The notes under the pieces: generated by a model
Database searches by the model: none
What the model saw: the letters and a program-made list of their open reading frames with translations, nothing else
What the model was told of the DNA's origin: nothing
Translations under genes and position numbers: made by a program
In this document: positions 1 to 7,896 of the stretch, piece by piece
Numbering within the stretch: position 1 is the stretch's first letter
Layout: the number at the start of each line of letters is the position of its first letter
DNA from: an uncultured Flavobacteriales bacterium
GTDB lineage: Bacteria; Bacteroidota; Bacteroidia; Flavobacteriales_D; Sanyastnellaceae
Reading direction: 5' to 3'
Length of the DNA: 64,000 nucleotides
Assembly: GCA_905479115.1 (NCBI GenBank)
Contig: CAJQLF010000004.1
Coordinates: 24,953 to 88,952 of the forward strand

Positions 1-854
1 TACACCGAAATGAAGATGCTCGCGAAACTGATGAGCATTATGAGGAACGCAATGGAATGCAGGGTGCGCATACCGATGCCAAAATTCTGGGTCAATCGAT
101 TAATCTCAATCGCCGGAAGAGCCACCTGCATGTTGGTTTCCCGGATGGTATTTGGAATCGTCAGCACGGCCAATGGATTGCGCTTTTTCAATAGAACAGC
201 TGTGATTTCACGGTCTTCAGTTGCGATTACTTCTCCGGGTTTTTCGTGCACGCCCCAAATCGTTTCGATGTTGCACAAGAGCAGCTGATCGAGGACGGTT
301 CCGCTCGATTCCAAGGTGCCTACGACGGTGAAAGTTTTGTCGGTATGGACGTCTGTTTCATCCTGCAGTCCATGCGAGCTGAAGAACTCATCGCCCAATT
401 TCAAGCCAGTTGATTCTGCAACTCGGGCACCAACGACCACTTCAAATGCCGATTCAATGCCGCGACCAGATTTCCAGGCCACTCCGTAGTGATCGGTGTA
501 TGCTGCCGTACTTCCTACAATTCTAAAGCCGCGGTAGTTGTCTCCGTAGGCAAGGGGGATGCCCTCATCGATGTAGGGATGACGAATGACTTTTTCGGCA
601 TCTGCAAGCCGGATGTTTCCCGTTGGGGCATCCACGTGGTATACGTTGGCAAGAATCAATTGCAACGGGCTACCCTTTGCGCCCAGCACCAAATCGATGT
701 CTTGGATATTGCGATCAAAGGTGTCACTGAGTTGCTTCTCGGTTAACATCAGGAGGCTGACGAGACCTACCCCAAAAGCAAGAAGGATCAGGCTCAAAGC
801 CGTTTGGAGCTTTTTCAAGCCGAGGTTTCGCCAAGCGATGTAGATCCAACTCAT
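1..854 (-). CDS. ABC transporter permease, MacB/FtsX type (C-terminus beyond window)
   Basis: Inner-membrane subunit of an ABC exporter of the MacB/LolCE/FtsX class. I read this frame by hand from the ATG at 854 to the window edge; it stays open for about 284 residues. A first membrane segment lies near residues 15-37 (hydrophobic, after WRNLGLKKLQ). A long extracytoplasmic MacB-like periplasmic core domain follows, and a second hydrophobic segment begins near residue 262. The last two membrane segments of the usual four are off the window. Its ATG overlaps the TGA of the ATPase gene by 4 bases, so the two are translationally coupled and form one transporter. The substrate is not shown by the sequence; lipoprotein release, peptide export and drug export are all possible in this family. 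Confidence 0.85.
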   Translation of the reverse strand, partial: MSWIYIAWRNLGLKKLQTALSLILLAFGVGLVSLLMLTEKQLSDTFDRNIQDIDLVLGAKGSPLQLILANVYHVDAPTGNIRLADAEKVIRHPYIDEGIPLAYGDNYRGFRIVGSTAAYTDHYGVAWKSGRGIESAFEVVVGARVAESTGLKLGDEFFSSHGLQDETDVHTDKTFTVVGTLESSGTVLDQLLLCNIETIWGVHEKPGEVIATEDREITAVLLKKRNPLAVLTIPNTIRETNMQVALPAIEINRLTQNFGIGMRTLHSIAFLIMLISFASIFISV

Positions 855-1510
855 GACACAAGGGAATTTGTCACCGTGTCGGTGAGTTCGATGCGTCGCT
901 CGTACCGGTCTTTTAATCGTTGGTCGTGCGTTACGATGACCAACGTGGCACCCAGTGTTTGCGCCTGTTCTTCCAAGAGAGCAACGACTGCTTGGGTACT
1001 TTGATCGTCCAGTGCGCTCGTGGGCTCATCAGCGAGGACGATGTCGGGCTTGTGAATCAACGCTCGCGCAATACCTGCCCGTTGCTGTTCACCCGTGCTT
1101 AAATCCCGGGGCCTGTCGTGGGCTTTGTGTCCGATTCCAAGCCGATCCAACAAAGCCTGAGCTTCCTGCGGGTCGAACGCTTCACCAAGTAAAAATGCCG
1201 GGATGGCTAAGTTTTCCAAAACAGTTAAGCTCTGCACAAAGTGGGATTTCTGAAAAACAATTCCAAAGTGCCTTCCTCGAAAAGCATCCCGCTCGCGCTC
1301 CGTCATGGTGACGAGGTTTTGGCCCTGGATGCTGATCTCTCCAGCAGTTGGCTGAAGCATGCCACAGAGCAAATGCAGCAAGGTGGTTTTGCCTGAGCCC
1401 GATTGTCCAAGTAACAGCAGTTGAGACCGTTCAGGACATTCGACGTCGGGAAAGGACATCATGGGGGTTCCCACTCGGTATTGAAATTGGATGTCTCGGC
1501 ACTGAATCAT
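851..1510 (-). CDS. ABC transporter ATP-binding protein, LolD/MacB type
   Basis: Cytoplasmic ATPase that powers the permease encoded just downstream. The 219-residue product is a single ABC domain. Walker A is GQSGSGKT at 35-42, the ABC signature LSTGEQ at 137-142, Walker B ends in the D-E pair at 161-162, and the switch histidine is in VTHD near 195. The 'LSTGEQQR' form and the small size fit the LolD/MacB group. I chose the ATG at 1510: a longer reading frame reaches 1582 but would run through the promoter and start of the divergent gene at 1568, and family members begin at the MIQCRDIQF-like position. A TAAATTCG -7 box lies only 6 bases before this ATG. The stop overlaps the permease start. 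Confidence 0.9.
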   Translation of the reverse strand: MIQCRDIQFQYRVGTPMMSFPDVECPERSQLLLLGQSGSGKTTLLHLLCGMLQPTAGEISIQGQNLVTMTERERDAFRGRHFGIVFQKSHFVQSLTVLENLAIPAFLLGEAFDPQEAQALLDRLGIGHKAHDRPRDLSTGEQQRAGIARALIHKPDIVLADEPTSALDDQSTQAVVALLEEQAQTLGATLVIVTHDQRLKDRYERRIELTDTVTNSLVS

Positions 1511-1516
1511 GAAGTT

Positions 1517-1524
1517 CGAATTTA
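1517..1524 (-). promoter_or_regulatory. -7 promoter box of the ABC exporter operon
   Basis: TAAATTCG on the minus strand, close to the Bacteroidota consensus TAnnTTTG. It ends 6 bases before the ATG at 1510, so the transcript would have almost no leader. I see no clear TTG at -33. Confidence 0.45.
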
Positions 1525-1555
1525 CGAAGGGAGTGCACACCTCGGTGGGTTGGTT

Positions 1556-1563
1556 TACTTTTG
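1556..1563 (+). promoter_or_regulatory. -7 promoter box of the DUF4258-like gene
   Basis: TACTTTTG, an exact TAnnTTTG match, ends 4 bases before the GTG at 1568. The start of transcription would fall at or next to the start codon. No well-placed TTG is visible. Confidence 0.5.
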
Positions 1564-1567
1564 AAGC

Positions 1568-1999
1568 GTGAATTTTCGTCAACGGTTTTTGCGCTACGGC
1601 ATCGGTGTTTTCATCGGAGTAATTTTAAGCGCCCTATTTTTCAGTGGTCGCAGTTGCAATGACTGGCTTCCGGCCAAGCGGATCAAAGCCCGGATGCAAT
1701 TGGACGGGGTTTCTCCGGATGCCTACCTGAGTTGTCTGATGCAGTGTGAAGGTCCAACGGCAGCTTCCCGGGAAGTCTTAATGACGTGGCTGCTCGACTC
1801 GGAGATCCAATGGTCCTTGAGTGAGCCACGTGGAAGCCAACCTTGCTATCACCTTAAGATGCCATTGGATTGTCCGTTTTCCTCCATGAAAATCTGCTTT
1901 TCAAATGATGAGGGAGAGCTGAGTCAAGCCGTGTTAAGCGAAGACATCGCGCTCAACTCCGCCTGTTCTTGTGCCTTGGCTACGGACGCAGGACAATGA
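1568..1999 (+). CDS. small membrane-anchored protein, DUF4258-like
   Basis: A 143-residue protein of unknown function. It opens with a basic stretch and one hydrophobic segment (GIGVFIGVILSALFF, about residues 12-26), followed by a small soluble part with several cysteines. The layout 'FxQRFxxYxxGxxIG' then 'SGRSC..W.P..R' resembles a conserved single-span protein family of Flavobacteriia that I associate with DUF4258; the assignment is from memory of the family. The start is GTG, chosen because the protein has no earlier in-frame start and a -7 box sits 4 bases upstream. The 3' end overlaps the convergent sugar dehydrogenase gene by 20 bases. Confidence 0.7.
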   Translation: MNFRQRFLRYGIGVFIGVILSALFFSGRSCNDWLPAKRIKARMQLDGVSPDAYLSCLMQCEGPTAASREVLMTWLLDSEIQWSLSEPRGSQPCYHLKMPLDCPFSSMKICFSNDEGELSQAVLSEDIALNSACSCALATDAGQ

Positions 2000-3551
2000 G
2001 CTTTCCACGGATGGGTGTTTCGCTTGATGCGACCCATGCTTCGACAATATAGGTCCCCGCTTTCATGCCATTTGTGCTCCATGTGTAGGGAGATGGAGCC
2101 CAATAAAATTGAGCGTCATGAATACTGCGTCCCCCGGCATCTGTAATGCGAATTCGAGACAAAAAGACATCTTCTCCAGCGTCAAGAACCACGCTTTGAC
2201 CGCCAAGAACGGGATTGGGAGAGAAAATTAATGATTCCGCTGGACTTCCAGTACCTTCTTGATCCGCTGGATCATACATGAGTTTGTACACGTTCAGCTG
2301 CGTGCATAAGTACAACTCACCTTCATTGTTTTCACTGAATGCGAAACGGGTCTCTTCCCATGGAACAAACCCCCCGGGAACGTCGATTTCCAGCGGTGCA
2401 TCGATCCAACTTCCGTCTTCCTGCTCAGTGAGAGACCAAAACTTAACGTCATAAAAACCACAAGCATCCGTGAATACGTAATGTTCGTAGAGCGAGGGAA
2501 TCGCCTCCCCGCGGTACCGGTATCCTCCTATAACAGAACACCATCCGTTTTCGTGGGGATAGGAGAAGATGGGCCATTCGAGGTTTCCGTCCGGATCACA
2601 GTCCACGATGGGTTCATAACACATGGGTCCTTCCATCAATCGCCAGCCAAAGTTGAGCCCGCCTTCTGAATCGGCAGATTCCATGTTGATTTCCTCCCAG
2701 TCTACCTCGCCCACATCGCCGATGAACTTGTCGCCCGTCAATCGGTCAAAGCTCCAGCGCCAAGGATTGCGAAAGCCGTAGGCCCAGATTTCATCCAGGG
2801 CTTCATCGTTTCCGACGAAGGGATTGGATTCTGGGATGGTGTAAGGTGCCAATCCATGGACCTCGATTCGCAGCATTTTTCCAAGAAGTGTCTGCAGATT
2901 TTGGCCGTTACCAATGGGGCCATGATCATCACCACCGCTTCCTCCGCCTGTCTCTCCCGTTCCTGTGCCACCGCCGTCTCCCGTGCTGAGGTACAGGTAT
3001 CCGTCCAGAGGACCAAAATGCAGTTGCCCGCCATTGTGTCCGCGCGCAGGCTGCACAAGTTCTAACACCTCAAACCACGTCGTCGGATCTGCCTCGGTAT
3101 GGTCCTCATTGGTTCCAAAGCAGATAAGCCGTTCGTCAATGAATTCGCCCGTTCCGTCAGGTCGGTACCCATTGTACATGACATAGAATAAACCGTTTTC
3201 TTCAAAATCGGGGTCAAGGATCAGGTCATTCAATCCTTGCTCACTCATGATGCCGTAATCCACAAGGTCCAGTCCAGTTGAACTCAAATCCAAAAAGGGT
3301 TCTTCACGCACTTCTCCTGCCTCTTCATCGAACCACATAACCAGACCGCTGTGGCAAACAATGAGGAGGTTTGATTCACCAGGGGCATGCGACGCTGGAC
3401 GCATGGAAACAGGCCATTCCGCGCCCATCAATCGAGTCCCTACGATGACTTCTGGAGCTGTTTGCGCCTTGGCTAAAAAAGGCACAATTATCAGCACAAG
3501 GGCCATTAAAGCGAATAGGCTCCAAGAACGAAGGGTATGGTTAAGTGACAT
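1980..3551 (-). CDS. secreted PQQ-type sugar dehydrogenase (GSDH family) with T9SS sorting domain
   Basis: A 523-residue secreted protein of the glucose/sorbosone dehydrogenase beta-propeller family, whose members oxidise sugars with PQQ as cofactor. After a signal peptide (hydrophobic core FALMALVLIIVPFLAKA) come family hallmarks: GHNGGQLHFGP with YLYLSTGDGGG, then WAYGFRNPWRWSFD and GDVGEVDWEEIN. The last roughly 80 residues form a type A T9SS sorting domain (FSPNPV..GQSV at its start, MKAGTYIVEAWV near the end), so the enzyme should be exported to the cell surface. I prefer the ATG at 3551 because it gives a normal signal peptide; the longer frame to 3599 runs through the promoter. It is divergent from the multiheme cytochrome gene. 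The real substrate and cofactor are not proven by sequence; some relatives are not dehydrogenases. Confidence 0.88.
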   Translation of the reverse strand: MSLNHTLRSWSLFALMALVLIIVPFLAKAQTAPEVIVGTRLMGAEWPVSMRPASHAPGESNLLIVCHSGLVMWFDEEAGEVREEPFLDLSSTGLDLVDYGIMSEQGLNDLILDPDFEENGLFYVMYNGYRPDGTGEFIDERLICFGTNEDHTEADPTTWFEVLELVQPARGHNGGQLHFGPLDGYLYLSTGDGGGTGTGETGGGSGGDDHGPIGNGQNLQTLLGKMLRIEVHGLAPYTIPESNPFVGNDEALDEIWAYGFRNPWRWSFDRLTGDKFIGDVGEVDWEEINMESADSEGGLNFGWRLMEGPMCYEPIVDCDPDGNLEWPIFSYPHENGWCSVIGGYRYRGEAIPSLYEHYVFTDACGFYDVKFWSLTEQEDGSWIDAPLEIDVPGGFVPWEETRFAFSENNEGELYLCTQLNVYKLMYDPADQEGTGSPAESLIFSPNPVLGGQSVVLDAGEDVFLSRIRITDAGGRSIHDAQFYWAPSPYTWSTNGMKAGTYIVEAWVASSETPIRGKLIVLRP

Positions 3552-3568
3552 CAATCTTTTTTGCGGGC

Positions 3569-3584
3569 TAACTTTGCAAAGATA
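3569..3584. promoter_or_regulatory. face-to-face -7 boxes for two divergent redox genes
   Basis: The plus strand reads TAACTTTG (3569-3576) directly followed by CAAAGATA (3577-3584), which is TATCTTTG on the minus strand. Each is an exact TAnnTTTG match, one driving the cytochrome gene (ATG 21 bases on) and one the sugar dehydrogenase gene (ATG 25 bases on). The two boxes abut, so polymerase could occupy only one at a time. Confidence 0.65.
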
Positions 3585-3597
3585 CCCATCTGCACCC

Positions 3598-5538
3598 ATG
3601 ACGCGTCATACATATATCGCCTTGTTCTTGCCGCTTGTGGCCATTGGACTGGGTCAGTTGCTGACGGGTGCTGAAAATCCGCACCTGCGGTATGGCAAAG
3701 ATGAAGCACAATGGATGCGCTGGCGAATGGGCGAATTGTGCACAGAGGAGGGGGTGTATTTCACGGGATCGGGCAACTGCGTTAATTGCCATGCTCCTGA
3801 TCCCGATGGCGAAGCTTTGGTGGATGAACACGGAGCGACAGTAAGCCCCGTTGCCGATTGGCAGGCCACGTTGATGGCCAACAGTGCGCGCGATCCGTTT
3901 TGGCAAGCCAAAGTGGACCACGAGGGATTGGTGAACCCCACCCACCGAGAATCCATCGAAAACCTGTGCACCGCTTGCCATGCACCGCAAGGTTATCATG
4001 AGGCACATTTGACGGGGACTGCAGGGGCGAATGGCTACACCATGGATGATCTGATGCAGGATGACTTGGGATTGGATGGAATTGGGTGCACCGCTTGCCA
4101 CTCCATTGATGATGACAACCTCGCTGGCAGGAGCAACGGCGACTTACCCATCAACGATGAAAATGTTTCTTGGGGTGGATTTGAGAATCCATGGGATGGC
4201 TTGATGAGTGGCCAAACAGGATTCATTCCAGTTTTCGGTGAACACATGCGCAACAGCGAAGTCTGTGCGAGTTGCCACTCGTTGTATACCCATACGCAAG
4301 ACCTGCAGGGTGAAGAGACAGGCCAAGTGTTTTTTGAGCAAACCACGTACCTCGAGTGGGTGAACTCAGCATTCAATGCAGAAAACGTCCAATGCCAATC
4401 GTGCCATATGCCATTGGTTGAAGGAGGGGCCATTGCGGCGACTCAACCCAATTGGTTGTTCCCACAACGCTTCGGCAAGCACCATTTGGTGGGAGGAAAT
4501 GCGTTCATGTTGAAATTGATGCGGGACAATGCGGTTCAGCTCAACCTGAGTGCGACACCTGTGCAATTTGACTCAACCATTGCGCGAACCGTAGCCTCTC
4601 TCCAGCATCAAACGGCCCATTTGAAGGTGCGTCAATTGGCCACCAGTCCAGGCGAGTGGGCTTTTGAAGTGGAAGTCGAAAACCTCGCCGGACATAAGTT
4701 TCCAAGCGGTTATCCGGCCCGACTTTCGTTCATTGAGTTCATCTTGACAGGACCCGAGGACGATACATTGTTCCATAGTGGCGCTTGGTCTCCAGCTAAT
4801 GGAATTAACGGACGTGATACAGGCCTGGAGCCTCATTGGAATGAAATCACGTCGCCCGATCAAGTGCAGATTTATGAACTGGTTCTCGGTGACGTTGAGG
4901 GGGCGACGACGCAGGTGCTGGAAAGGGCTGCTATTTTGTTAAAGGATAACCGGCTCCCCCCCCGTGGATTTTCGAGTCAGCATCCAACATACGATACCGT
5001 CCAAGTCGGTCCCATGGCCGCACTCGATGCGGACTTTAATCGTCTCAATGGAGAAGAAGGGTCAGGTGCGGATCGATTGATTTACCGCATTTCGACGGGG
5101 GAAACCTCCACGGTTCACGCCACAGCTCGACTTCATTACCAAGCGGTTCCGAAGCGGTGGGTGGAAGCGATGTTCGACTTTGCAGATCAAAGTGAGCGGA
5201 TTGCGGCGTTTGAATCGATGTATGCAGTTTCGGACCGAACGCCCGTTTTGGTCGCAGAGGCGAGATCAACAGGTTGGCCTGGATTTGATCCCGACGCCAC
5301 AGATTGGAGAATGGCACCGAATCCCATCTTGTCAGGTCAGCTGCTGCGGTTGGTTCCTGCTGGCGAGGAAATGCCTTCCGCCATTGAACTCTTTGATTTG
5401 TCCGGCCGATTGATTCGAACGGTCGACCTGAGTGACGCGCTCGTGGGGCATTCGGTAGAAGACTTCGCAGCTGGAAACTACCTGATTCGGCTGGTATTTG
5501 AGGACCGGACTCAAAGCATTCGTTGGATGAAAGGCTAA
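3598..5538 (+). CDS. secreted five-heme cytochrome c with T9SS sorting domain
   Basis: A 646-residue electron-transfer protein. It has an N-terminal hydrophobic signal (YIALFLPLVAIGLGQLL) and five CxxCH heme-binding motifs: CVNCH 61-65, CTACH 124-128, CTACH 164-168, CASCH 223-227, CQSCH 266-270. This resembles the cytochrome c554/c' group. The region from about 330 to 560 is beta-rich and without heme motifs. The C-terminus is a type A T9SS sorting domain (MAPNPILSGQ, then IELFDLSGRLIRTV and GNYLIRLVF). The cytochrome should therefore be loaded with heme in the periplasm and then carried to the outside by T9SS. I chose the ATG at 3598, after the -7 box. The divergent sugar dehydrogenase is an obvious candidate electron donor, which is inference. 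Confidence 0.9.
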   Translation: MTRHTYIALFLPLVAIGLGQLLTGAENPHLRYGKDEAQWMRWRMGELCTEEGVYFTGSGNCVNCHAPDPDGEALVDEHGATVSPVADWQATLMANSARDPFWQAKVDHEGLVNPTHRESIENLCTACHAPQGYHEAHLTGTAGANGYTMDDLMQDDLGLDGIGCTACHSIDDDNLAGRSNGDLPINDENVSWGGFENPWDGLMSGQTGFIPVFGEHMRNSEVCASCHSLYTHTQDLQGEETGQVFFEQTTYLEWVNSAFNAENVQCQSCHMPLVEGGAIAATQPNWLFPQRFGKHHLVGGNAFMLKLMRDNAVQLNLSATPVQFDSTIARTVASLQHQTAHLKVRQLATSPGEWAFEVEVENLAGHKFPSGYPARLSFIEFILTGPEDDTLFHSGAWSPANGINGRDTGLEPHWNEITSPDQVQIYELVLGDVEGATTQVLERAAILLKDNRLPPRGFSSQHPTYDTVQVGPMAALDADFNRLNGEEGSGADRLIYRISTGETSTVHATARLHYQAVPKRWVEAMFDFADQSERIAAFESMYAVSDRTPVLVAEARSTGWPGFDPDATDWRMAPNPILSGQLLRLVPAGEEMPSAIELFDLSGRLIRTVDLSDALVGHSVEDFAAGNYLIRLVFEDRTQSIRWMKG

Positions 5539-5550
5539 GGGCTGCGATTG

Positions 5551-5567
5551 TTTAGAATGATTCTAAA
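5551..5567. promoter_or_regulatory. 17-bp perfect palindrome before TonB receptor gene, likely metal-regulator operator
   Basis: TTTAGAAT-G-ATTCTAAA is a perfect inverted repeat about 70 bases before the FecA-like receptor gene. Its TTTAGA...TCTAAA frame resembles operators of DtxR/Fur-type metal regulators. The regulator is inferred, not shown. A short transcript end for the preceding cytochrome gene is less likely because the arms are A+T-rich. Confidence 0.5.
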
Positions 5568-5634
5568 TTACCTTGTTTAAGGGATTGCCTAGGCTGCTAC
5601 TTGTGGTCAATTTTGTGGCTGAAATTGATTCACC

Positions 5635-7878
5635 ATGCGGCGGCGGCGTTCCTTCATTATCCTCTTGATTTGTTCTTTCACAGGCGGCTTCTTGGCGGCC
5701 CAAGATTCAGCGGAATTCAGTGAGGATTCCATTTCCAAAATGCTGTCTCAATGGCATGCCATCCCCGGTGCGGAGGTAACTTCGGTGGGCCTTGGTGCCG
5801 GTGCACGAGGACTGGACGAGGTGCCTGGCGCGTTGCACGTGATTCGACCGGCAGAGTTGGAGCGCTATGCTTACACAGATCCTTTGCGAGTTTTGCGATC
5901 CGTAAGCGGGGTAAATATTCAAGAGGAAGACGGATTTGGCTTGCGTCCCAACATTGGCCTGCGCGGTTCTGGTTCGGATCGCAGTGCCCGCATTACGTTA
6001 ATGGAGGACGGTGTGCTTATTGCCCCAGCACCGTACTCAGCTCCGGCGGCTTACTATTTTCCTTCAATTGCGAGAATGGAATCTGTAGAGGTCTTAAAGG
6101 GGAGCAGCCAGATTGCATTTGGTCCGCAGACGGCAGGTGGCGCAATTAATCTGGTCACGCCACAAGCGGCAGGCCCGTCAGGAATATTGTTCCGCTCAGA
6201 GCGCAGCAGTTTTGGAGGGCACTTGCGCCATTTGAGGCTTCGCCAAGAGTGGCAAACGAACAGGGGGACGTGGTCGAGCCTCGTGGAGGCGATTCAATTG
6301 GGGAGTGATGGATTTAAATCGCTGCCTAACGCGGACCCTACGGGCTTCACCAAGACAGATGGCATGGTGAAGATTCGGTGGGAAGCATCAAAAGATGCAC
6401 GTTTCAATCAGTCGATTGAAGTCAAAGGCGGTTGGGTACAGGAATTAAGCCATGAAACCTATGCGGGCCTTGCTGAAGCCGATTTTGTGCAGAACCCTTT
6501 CCAGCGTTATGCCGCATCGAGCAATGACCTGATGGAGTCCAAGCATCGCCAAATGACGTTGCGACACGAAGCTGAATTGACGGCTCGATGGAGTGTACGA
6601 ACCGATGTGTACCGCATGCGCTTCCATCGGAATTGGTACAAACTTGATCGCTACCGAGACGCAAGCGGAAACAGTCAGTCTTTGTTATCTCTGTATGAGT
6701 CGGGCCAAACGGCTGTGTTGCAAGAGCCCACGGCACTGGATGCCTTGCTTCAACTCAAAGCAAATAACCGCGACTACCTTGCTCAAGGAATTCAGCACAG
6801 AGGCGTGATCAAAGGTCAATCTGGGAATCAGCTGGTTTATGGTTTGCGCGTGCACGAGGATGAGGTTGACCGATTCGAATGGCGCGATGGGTACCAGCTA
6901 ACGGATGGTAGGATGCGCATGGTGCAACCCGGTGAACAGGGCTCAGCAGGCAATCGATTGGATGGCGCGCGCGCCCTGGCGGGGTATGTTCGCGGCACAA
7001 TTCGCTTGTCGAACTGGACATTGACCCCGGGTATCCGTACGGAGCAAATGGAATTTTTCCGGTTGGATTATGGGGCAGACAATGGTTCCCGAGAGGAGGA
7101 ACCCGCGAGCCGAAGGACCAATCAGGTGTCTGTCTGGTTGCCCGGCCTTGGCGTTAACTACTCCCTGTCGGAGGAAGCTCAACTTTTTGCGGGTGTTCAC
7201 CGGGGTTTTATCCCCCCTGGTAGCGCACCGGGCACTCAATCAGAAACCAGTGTGAATACAGAATTGGGGTATCGCTGGTCGAGCCGTCGATTCAACGGAC
7301 AGGTGGTGGCCTTTTACAATTCGTACAATCATTTGATGGGGTCTGATTTAACGGCGAATGGAGGGGTTGGAACAGGAGATTTGTTCAATGGAGGTTCGGC
7401 GAGAACACATGGTGTAGAATGTGAAGTGGCCCTGGATTTGTTAGCTTCTAGCGACACGTGGTCAGCTCCGTTGCGGCTTACTTATACTTACACAGATGCG
7501 CGTTTCACGTCTGATTTTGAGAGCGATTTTGGTCCTTGGGATGCTGTGAAAGACGGGGATTTTCTTCCGTATTTGGCGCCGCATCAAGGAAATGCTCAAA
7601 TTTCATTGGTCACGGGCAGGTGGTCGGGCGAGCTGAGCTATCGGTATGTGGCTGCCATGCGCACCATGGCGGGGAGAGCTTCCATCGATTTAGTGGAGGC
7701 TACAGATGTAGCATCGATTTTTGACGCTGTGATTCGTCGGGAATTCGGGTCCAATTTTTCAGCCTATGCTGGGGTCAATAATGTCTTCGATGCCGTCGTT
7801 GTTGTTGCACGCCGGCCTGCCGGCCTTCGGCCCGCCATGCCCAGGTTGTTCCGTGTGGGAATGAGGTGGTCTATGTAA
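5635..7878 (+). CDS. TonB-dependent outer-membrane receptor, FecA-like
   Basis: A 747-residue outer-membrane transporter for iron chelates or similar ligands, driven by TonB. After the signal peptide (IILLICSFTGGFLAAQ) the plug domain follows directly: VPGALHVIRPAELERY, RSVSGVNIQEEDGFGLRPNIGLRG, then VEVLKGSSQIAFGPQTAGGAINLV. These are the classic features of the FecA/siderophore branch. The large barrel fills the rest and ends in a hydrophobic residue pattern (LFRVGMRWSM). There is no N-terminal carboxypeptidase-like domain and no SusD gene nearby, which argues against a glycan (SusC) role. A palindromic site lies upstream, in keeping with metal control. The ligand cannot be read from the sequence. 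Confidence 0.9.
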   Translation: MRRRRSFIILLICSFTGGFLAAQDSAEFSEDSISKMLSQWHAIPGAEVTSVGLGAGARGLDEVPGALHVIRPAELERYAYTDPLRVLRSVSGVNIQEEDGFGLRPNIGLRGSGSDRSARITLMEDGVLIAPAPYSAPAAYYFPSIARMESVEVLKGSSQIAFGPQTAGGAINLVTPQAAGPSGILFRSERSSFGGHLRHLRLRQEWQTNRGTWSSLVEAIQLGSDGFKSLPNADPTGFTKTDGMVKIRWEASKDARFNQSIEVKGGWVQELSHETYAGLAEADFVQNPFQRYAASSNDLMESKHRQMTLRHEAELTARWSVRTDVYRMRFHRNWYKLDRYRDASGNSQSLLSLYESGQTAVLQEPTALDALLQLKANNRDYLAQGIQHRGVIKGQSGNQLVYGLRVHEDEVDRFEWRDGYQLTDGRMRMVQPGEQGSAGNRLDGARALAGYVRGTIRLSNWTLTPGIRTEQMEFFRLDYGADNGSREEEPASRRTNQVSVWLPGLGVNYSLSEEAQLFAGVHRGFIPPGSAPGTQSETSVNTELGYRWSSRRFNGQVVAFYNSYNHLMGSDLTANGGVGTGDLFNGGSARTHGVECEVALDLLASSDTWSAPLRLTYTYTDARFTSDFESDFGPWDAVKDGDFLPYLAPHQGNAQISLVTGRWSGELSYRYVAAMRTMAGRASIDLVEATDVASIFDAVIRREFGSNFSAYAGVNNVFDAVVVVARRPAGLRPAMPRLFRVGMRWSM

Positions 7879-7896
7879 GACGTGTCAATGGCCCGT

